Assembly (NCBI GenBank): GCA_034687125.1
Contig: JAQGBZ010000088.1
Coordinates: 62,001-126,000, forward strand
Direction: 5' to 3'
From: Neelides folsomi
Taxonomy: Eukaryota > Arthropoda > Collembola > Neelipleona > Neelidae
Length of the DNA: 64,000 nucleotides
The notes under the pieces were generated by a model, which had not been told where the DNA came from, searched no databases, and was given only the letters and a program-made list of their open reading frames with translations. Shown here one piece after another: positions 57,101 to 64,000 of this stretch. Every line of letters starts with the position of its first letter. Positions within the stretch are counted from its first letter, which is position 1. The translations under genes and the position numbers were made by a program.

Positions 57101-59524
57101 CATCAAGCTGGGTAACTACCTTGTCTCAAGAAAGACGGTGACGAGTCCTCGGGGCGTTTGGCTCTTTGCATCGGCCCTCGACGTCCTGAGCAGCAATAAG
57201 GTGAGTTGGAGGAGGATGCGGGGTTTTGTGGGCGGGTTCGGGTCGGCACGGGAGAGGAAGCGAACGGCTTTCCGTGCCAACTTTTCCTTACTCGTGGGAA
57301 AGAGCAGGAGTGAGAGGAGGAAAGGATAAGGGAAAACTTTGTGGATCAATGGGATTAGATTTATTCTCACGTACGTCTTTGGTGGCAGTTTTCAGTCCCG
57401 GTCTACATTGGAGTCGCGGACTCAAACATTCTGTCGGAGGGAAACAAAGTGATTTCCGTTCGTGCCTCCGATTTACTCGGCAGGCCGTTGGATATCTCTC
57501 TCCAATTAGAGTCTGTCTCTCATGCAAAGGATGGGAAGAAGGTCCCCAATGTGGAATTCATCCAAGCGGTCCAGGCGGCAAACGACAGGTACGTTGTTTC
57601 CCCATCAATCCTCCATCTCTTTCTTTTCCCTCACGCCCCAACCCTTATCACCCCCATTCTTTTATTCCTTAATGTCGCCCAAAGTGATAAGATCAACATT
57701 TTCTTCCAAAACCTCACGAAGATGCGGGAAAGTGAGTGAAATGAAAGGTTTTGATTCCCTTAGGACTCTTTTTGAAATTGACACCAAGACTCGCCCGCTC
57801 CCAAAGGGATTCTTCAAAATCACGTTCGTTCCCAAGAGCACTAAAGGAGAAAAGGCACTTGTGCTCCGCGACACGGCCCTGGATTGGAAAGTGGTTGGGA
57901 AGCTGGGAGCGGTAAAGGTGCGTGTTGGAGTCTCAGACCCCGACCAACAGAGCAAGGCCACCTACACCGACATCAACCGCGGAGAGAAGCTCAAGGGCCC
58001 TTTGGAAGTGGAAGGAGGAGAGAAACTCATTATTAAAATCGCCGCGTCCGACTCGCTCCATCAAGTATTTGTTCTTCTGAGGAACAAGGCGACAAAGAGG
58101 GAAGTTGCCTTCATTGCCCAGACTGAAACTGATACGAAGACGGATTATAAGCTTGAATTGGTAATAAGTCCCTACCCACCCCGGAGTATATAATTCCTCT
58201 CGTGGGTGCAGCCTTTATAATAGGTAATCTCGACGGAGCCATAGTCGAGAGGGGCTGGACAAGTTCCACGCCCCTGAATGCGAAATGAGCTTGCGGGGCG
58301 TAAATTGTGGAGCAGGGAAGGAAAGGAAGGTGAAAGGAGAGAAATGACATTTTGAGAGGGGGATAAGTGAGTGGTTGGGTTCCCTGGCTCCCTTTGACTT
58401 TTAAAATCTCGGCATGAATGGAATGGGTTTATTGATTGAGCTGAGCCCGGAGCTCCGTTTATGAGGGACATAAAGGCTTCACCCACTGGAGTTCTCTCTC
58501 TCGTGATGACAAATTATGGGATCTTCTGATTCGTGCTGAGAACCAGCCGCTGACAGATCCATTCATCCCCCCAAAACATCTCTATATTCGAACCATGTCC
58601 TTTGAATCTTTTTTATCATATTTTAGGACCCGGTAAGCCACGCGAAGGACTTGGGTTACGAGTCAGGAGCCTACGAAGTCCTTATCTACCTTGGTGACTT
58701 CCTCATTGAGGACTCTGTGGAGTGGGCCTTGGGAGAAGTGGTTCTGCAGGTGGCGGGTGGGAAGGCGAAGTCCGTCAACCCGCTCTACGCCGTCTCATAC
58801 GGACCGAAGGAGAACATCAAAGCAAGTCGTTTTTGTAGTATTACATAGTAGGTTTAACCAGCGCTCGTTAGTCGTGGCTTTGTAGCCCCGACTCCCAACT
58901 CGCTGGGAAAGGAAAGAAGGGACGGAGGGGCCTGGAGGAGCAGAGCCATTCTGCCTCGCCCGGCCACTAGCTTTCCCCACACCCACTTTCCCTACCTCAT
59001 CTCTCCCCACCCTGCTCACGTTTGCTTTTTTCTTATATATATGTATTTACAGCACACATTCCGTGTGCCAGAACCGAGGCCGCCGCGGGTTCTCTCTGAT
59101 GCATTTACGGCCTTCGCCCTCGCGCCGCTCCTCATCCTCTTCTTTTTGGTAAGATTGGATTCTGGGAGGGAGATTAGGAGGATTAGTGGGGTAATCCACT
59201 GGGTGAGGAGGTCTGGTCTTCCACTCTTAATCACTTCACCTCTAATTGGATGGAGGGGCCATTGTGAGTGGATCACACACTTCTAATGCTTCCTTTTCTT
59301 CACCTTTGCAGTGGTGGAAGGTGGGAGCGAATGTTCGAGGTTTGGAGCTGTCTCTCTCGGCCCTTGGATTCCACGCGGGACTGGTGGGGATCTTCGGCGT
59401 GTATGGAGTCTTCTGGCTCAAGCTCACCATGTTCGAGGCACTGAAGTGGATGGCTGTACCAGGGCTGGTCACATTTGTGTCTGGCCATCGCTTACTCTCT
59501 TCGATCTCGGAACGGCGGAAATGA
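54162..59524 (+). CDS. RPN2: Ribophorin II, oligosaccharyltransferase subunit 2
   Basis: Non-catalytic ER membrane subunit of the oligosaccharyltransferase that N-glycosylates proteins. Exons: 54162-54392, 56242-56376, 56742-57200, 57389-57588, 57764-58160, 58627-58821, 59053-59148, 59312-59524; 641 residues against 631 in human. Signal peptide at residues 1-22. The luminal part has the family's LTKxD-like start, the KKYLQFEGGL match to VYLQFEEGL, SVPVYIGV, and then HTFRVPEPRPPRVLSDAFTA before the three-helix C terminus (ALAPLLILFFL, WWKVGANV, LTMFEALKW). The ATG at 54162 directly precedes the signal peptide; a TTG-initiated frame at 54141 only extends it. Exon 6 must end at a GC donor (AAA/GCAAGT), giving a GC-AG intron. 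AATAAA lies at 59552. Confidence 0.92.
54393..56241 (+). other. Large AT-rich first intron of RPN2
   Basis: A 1,849-bp phase-0 intron with GTAAGT donor and TTTTAG acceptor. It is strongly AT-rich with no coding frame, and it contains the imperfect inverted repeat listed separately. Confidence 0.65.
55034..55412. repeat. Imperfect inverted repeat, possibly a decayed MITE
   Basis: The left arm (about 55034-55083: AGAATAGGTTATCTCGGAAT, then TTCGTTTCTAACGATTTTT) matches the reverse complement of the right arm (about 55361-55410: AAAATCCGTTACTAACGAAT, then TTTCGAGATAACCTGTTCTTC) at roughly 80 percent over 45-50 bp by eye. The arms enclose about 280 bp of AT-rich sequence without a frame. It lies in RPN2 intron 1. 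Target duplications could not be defined. Confidence 0.5.
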
Positions 59525-60288
59525 GAGCAGCTGCGAGGTTTTCCACACGTAAATAAAGTCTGTCTTGTCTACAACTCTCTTTAATGGGGACGGGGGGACT
59601 TTAGCATTTGGGGGGAAGGGTTGCATTCTTCCCGGTTCTTTATGTATTCGACGAGGAGAAGGAGTTCTTTGTGGAATGCGAGCTCGGAAGTTAAGCGGAT
59701 TAGGGAGTCTGTCCCTCGTGCGAGTGTGATTGTCCCATGCCAGTTAGGAGGATCGATCGCGAGCAGGTTGACTCTCCCGGCCGTCCTACCCGCTTTCATA
59801 TTCAATTATCGGTAGGGTGGGGGCGGGGTCATTACATCTACACTCAGCCCGGCCCTGTTCCCGGAAGGAAAGCTGTGAATCTCAGAGTGTATCGAGGGTG
59901 ATGAAATCGGAGGTGATTGTGGGAGCAATTAGGGGATGGGGGCTAATGGGCCGCAAGTGAGGTCCCTCGGGGCTCCAATTAGGTGCTCAGGAGAGCAGGT
60001 GAGGAGAAGGAACCTCCATGCGCCACTTCCCTATATTGATTTCTCTAAAGTGTAAAGTGGGGAGAGGAAATCAATTTCAATTGAATTAGTGGACTTAACA
60101 GAGGCCCTTAATTCATTTTCTCCATCGTCCTCGACCTTTTTTTATTCATATATAAAGAGCCGGTTAAAAACACTACAATAAAATAGAGGTTAGGGAGAGC
60201 TCGAGGGAGGAATGCGTGCCCTCAGTCGAACAGGTACATGACCGCCGTCGATTGTCTTTCTCAGTCGTCGTCGGGGGCTGGAATGCTC
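59525..60288. other. Convergent 3' region between RPN2 and the octopamine-like receptor
   Basis: Both genes end toward this 0.76-kb interval. AATAAA for RPN2 is at 59552-59557. A minus-strand signal (TTTATT on plus) at 60141-60146 suits the receptor gene. No other gene supported. Confidence 0.4.
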
Positions 60289-63218
60289 TCACACGTACGA
60301 CTGGCCCCCGCCGCCGCCGGAGCCTCCTTTCCGTGGAATCATGAACACGCACTGGATCGTCTCCTTGAACGCGTCTCGGAAGTCACGGTTGAAGTAGGCG
60401 TAGATGATCCTGCGAACAAAGTACAGGGGCTCATCCACGAGGGACTCGACAAGGCAGACGCTAATGAGGGTGGATGCCTCTCGGATCTCCTGCTTTCTCA
60501 TTTAGGGGAACTCGGTTAAGTAGATTGTGGAAATTCAATATTAAAAATAGCTCGAGCCCGATGAGATTTCCCCCCTCAACTTTCCTCACGTAATTGAGGA
60601 AATGGAATAAGGAAGGGAGTCGGAAAGAGGGAAAGTGTTTCTTTCCCAAACTTCTCAATTCGCCTTCCAATCAGTTAATGTGTCTCTCCGAATCTCCTTC
60701 TTCCCATCTCCCTGTCCACTCGGATGCCATAAGCTAAGGGCTGAGGCTTACGGATTGAGGGTGGAGTTGAAGTAGCCGATCCAGAACATTGTCTGCACCA
60801 CCCAGTCAGGGCTTTTGCACACCGAGCACACCGCGGACACGAGGTACCATGTGAAGAAGGGGACCCAGCAGAGGACGAACGTCCCCATGATGATACCTAA
60901 ACCAAACCAATTAAAAGAGGTTATAAATTGTAAACCCAGTATCAACAACAGAACGCTGGAGTAATACTAATGTAATTTCCCCATTTGCCTGTATAAGTGG
61001 TCGTGTCTACACTGGGTTGGTAAACATTGGATGGGAAAGCGGTAAGTAGCGCCTGGAGGAAGAATTGTATTAAATGGAAATTTGAGCTTTAAGGGAGCTT
61101 AGGCGCGAGTTAGGCCTTAAAACGCCTACGCTGGAAAAGGGAGATAATATGCAAAGTGTTATTTAATAGGGTATGAGGAGTGGAGGGAAGATCAACATAG
61201 CCTCTCATTCATCCTCTCAAAAATCAAGTTAGATTAAATGAATTGATGGACTAACCTAATAAAGTGGAAAAGGAAAAATGGATCTCTCTCGCTTCATTCA
61301 TGTCTCAATTGTCGAGGAGGATCCATCTCGTATGTAAATGGACCTATCATAACATCACTCCTAAAGATGCTTTTTACGTTGAGAGGGAAAGTTCTTTGAC
61401 GCGTCCTTCACCACAAAGGAAGCCCCAAATGAAAAGGCATTAAAGGTTTATTTACATAGATCTTTACGAATGAGGGTCGTATGTCTGGAAGTATCAATTC
61501 CTTGCTATCGCGGTCCTATCATTTCATGGATTATTTACGCACACAAAAGGGCACAAAACCCTCATATCCGACAATGGGAAGTACGTATTACCTGCCTATA
61601 CATTATTTATACCATGTGCTCGCTCTCCTATTTCGCCCAAAATTACATCAGACAGTGTATCGAGGGTCAAATTTCACAACAAAAGGCTCACCTAGTGTCC
61701 TCGCTGCCTTGTGCTCGTTCTTCCACTTGGCTTGGGACTTGTTGTCGCAGACAGCCGTCGACGTCGAACCTGGAACAACAACCAAGACTTCCAATTAACA
61801 TCCGCATACGTAGATAGATGGAGAACCCCTCATTATGAATTTGACAGTTAAAAATGGGAAACGGATTAGCTGCCGCTGCGGCTGTCACTTCTCAGCCCCA
61901 CATAAACGGATTTCATTTGACAAAAGCAAACAGATCCCCTTTCATCAAAGGAATCATAATACATTTCCCTGTTGCTTCCCCGTTTGAGGTCCGGAACTGG
62001 GGAAACCTCGGCGGCACGCGACGAGATTTAAAAACGTCTTACGGACCCTTTCTTTCACCACTACTTTTTATATGTTTTTACAAAGAGGAGATGACAAAGG
62101 CGGGCGGCTTACCGTTCTGGCTAATCTCAGATCTATATGAGCGTCTGTGGGAGGCGGACCGGGACGTTGAGTTCACATGTTGGAGGACGAGGCAGGCAGA
62201 GGTGGAGGAGAGGGCCCGCTTCTGCCGCAGGGCCTCTCGGAAGATCTTTGAGTACATGACGATCATGACGACGGCCGGGATCCAAAAGGAGATGGAGGAG
62301 GAGACGAGGGCGTACACTGCAGGCACAAACACACTTGACCTCAGGGATTGAACAAAACTGGCGGAGCATGGTGAGTTTCGCTGTTCCGAGTCAGTCCACT
62401 CGGATGGGTTCACAATCATGAATGTGGGGATTGGGGAAAGCACAGGGAGAAGAGAGATACCGCAAAGCCGGTGCCACTCCACATTGTCACTTTGAACAAC
62501 TTACCGGTATTGGGGATGAAGTCGCAGAGTTCGGGGTTGAGTTCCTTCTCCCTCAAGTACTCATCCGTCGTGTAGATCCCGAGGAAGATGGGGGTGAAGG
62601 AGAGGAATGAGGGGAGGATCCATATCGAGCCGATCATCACCCTCACCGTTTTGTGAGTCATCTTGAGAGGGTACTCCAAGGGTCGACAGATCGCGAAGTA
62701 CCTGTCAATCGAGATGCAGCAGAGGTGGAGGATGGAGGCCGTGGAAAAGTACACGTCCAGCGAGTTCCAGATGTCGCAGAGCACCTCGCCCCACAGCCAC
62801 CGCCCTGGGGACAACAACGTTGTTGACTGGGAGAGGAAGACGGGTCGAGGGTTACCTCCGTTGAGGGACAAGGCCGCATTGAAGGTCATGGCGCAGAGGG
62901 CGACGAGCATATCGGCCATCGCGAGCGAGACGTAAAAGTAATTTGTAAGAATTCGGAGTTTCCGGTGCCGCATGACGGAAACGATGACGAGCATGTTTCC
63001 GATCACGGCCGCCACGATGATGGAGACAAAGACGAGCCCCTTGAGGGAGAGGAGGGCGAGCTGGAAGGGAAATCGATTGGAGTGAAGAAACGGGGTAAGA
63101 CGGGACAACGGTCTTTTACCTCAAGATGCGGGGAGTCGGAGTCGGTGAAGTTCCCGCCGCGGGACCCATTTCCCCCGTCAGGGTCGGGGGCCGGGAGGAA
63201 TATGTCAGTCTCGTTCAT
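60289..63218 (-). CDS. Octopamine beta-like biogenic amine GPCR
   Basis: Rhodopsin-family receptor; beta-type octopamine receptors couple to Gs and cAMP. Seven exons on the minus strand: 63218-63120, 63060-62856, 62804-62505, 62316-62113, 61768-61691, 60896-60752, 60409-60289; 383 residues. The extracellular N terminus has two possible N-glycosylation sites (NGS, NFT). Helix 1 carries GNMLVI, helix 2 LAMADML and helix 3 the amine-binding Asp in NSLDVYFSTASILHLCCIS, then DRYFAICRPLEYP. The second loop has LCDF. Helix 5 has VYALVSSSISFWIP, helix 6 [20 protein letters not shown] and helix 7 [20 protein letters not shown]. The helix 3, 5 and 7 strings closely resemble insect Octbeta receptors. 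The subtype (beta1, 2 or 3) is not assigned. The C-terminal tail is short and Gly-rich. Confidence 0.9.
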
Positions 63219-63830
63219 GGCTCACCCATGTGGCGGCGGGAATAGCCGCTAAGAGGCCAAGCGGCGGCGGCGACTCCGGCGACAACGCCTACGTCCTTCC
63301 TCGCCAAGACTCACGGCGCGATTGCCCCTCTCCTCCTTCCGAGTCTTCCGAGGGTCTCAAGAAGTGGGCATGGTACGCATGGGCCGATCCGGCCCAGGGC
63401 CCACACCTACCCCGACCCTCACCGATCGATCCCTCTTGGTCACCGGCCAACTGTCGCCTCCAACCCGCCGCCCCGCCACCGACCCGCCCTGAGAAAACAC
63501 ATCCATCCCGTTACATTGGCCCGCCATGGGCCGCGGTTTTGGGTGGACAGGGAATTGATGCCGGATGGTCTCCCAAAGAGCCCGACCTGCTGGGCTTTGC
63601 TTTAAACCTGCGGATGAGGTTGCTCTCGCGTGGGACGAGATCATGAATTTCATGAAGGGAACTTGGCCAAAAATCGATGCTCTTCATTTCTCATCTTCGT
63701 TCTCCTGCCAGCAACCACGTGGTTCCCCGTTCCTTTTTTCAAATCCCATACCCGCGACCAGGTTACTCCTCAATTTCGCGAATTATTCGCGCCCCGCCAG
63801 TGTCAATCCTCGTCCACAACCAAGGAAAAA
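63219..63830. promoter_or_regulatory. Divergent 5' region between the GPCR and the right-edge gene
   Basis: About 0.6 kb of GC-rich sequence between the minus-strand start at 63218 and the plus-strand ATG at 63831. It is likely to hold both promoters. No individual element is claimed. Confidence 0.3.
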
Positions 63831-64000
63831 ATGGCCATGTCCGCTCTCCGCACCACGGTAAGCAATTTTCTATAACTTGAGCCATACAATTCGACCTCTG
63901 AATTATTTAATTCTAGCAAAATTGGCGCAAAGGTGCCAGGTGGGTATTAATTTCGCAATGTAGCAAATTATTCCTGTGAACCTCATGACGCTGGTTGGAG
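63831..64000 (+). CDS. Probable 5' end of an unidentified gene, truncated by the window
   Basis: An ATG in good context (AAAAAATGGCC) opens a 27-bp exon (63831-63857; MAMSALRTT) with a GTAAGC donor. A TTCTAG acceptor leads to an in-phase exon from 63917 (QNWRKGAR) with a possible donor at 63941 (GTGGGT). If that donor is not used, the frame stops at 63979. The basic, Ser/Arg-containing N terminus could be a mitochondrial presequence, but the product is not recognisable. Confidence 0.3.

Overview
The window is nuclear DNA of an animal, almost certainly an arthropod. Genes are split by short GT-AG introns (many 46-110 bp, a few of 1-3 kb). The gene set includes an ionotropic chemosensory receptor of the IR93a type and an octopamine beta-like receptor, both typical of arthropods and other protostomes. 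I cannot fix the lineage further; a crustacean or a chelicerate is possible. All gene models were built by hand from open frames, splice consensus and codon phase. Every internal junction listed joins in phase, except where stated.

Layout, left to right: a gene-free GC-rich stretch (1-4.6 kb); a SMYD3-like SET/MYND methyltransferase (+, 4.6-10.0 kb) with a 3.2 kb first intron full of decayed repeats; NUDT13 (+, 10.1-12.1 kb); TYW4/LCMT2 (-, 12.1-14.8 kb), tail to tail with NUDT13; an IR93a-like receptor (+, 16.3-21.0 kb) with a MITE-like element in one intron; one or two small cysteine-rich secreted-type proteins (-, 21.5-22.3 kb); the ERAD ubiquitin ligase HRD1/SYVN1 (-, 23.9-26.6 kb), head to head with TMEM179 (+, 27.9-29.1 kb); a 23-exon, about 2,094-residue mosaic membrane protein (+, 31.4-43.5 kb) of WAP, thyroglobulin type-1, antistasin-like, lustrin-like and Kunitz modules; a small two-helix membrane protein (+, 44.8 kb); a salt-inducible kinase (+, 45.8-51.5 kb); ribophorin II/RPN2 (+, 54.2-59.5 kb); an octopamine beta-like GPCR (-, 60.3-63.2 kb); and the probable 5' end of an unidentified gene at the right edge.

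Most genes are ordinary conserved eukaryotic genes with unrelated jobs: ER glycosylation and ER-associated degradation, tRNA wybutosine synthesis, nucleotide hydrolysis, kinase and amine signalling. No operon-like cluster is evident. The least ordinary items are the mosaic inhibitor-like protein (a WAP-Tg1-antistasin-lustrin unit repeated four times, on almost uniformly phase-1 exons) and the orphan cysteine-rich locus at 21.5-22.3 kb, whose two halves look paralogous but cannot be joined in frame.
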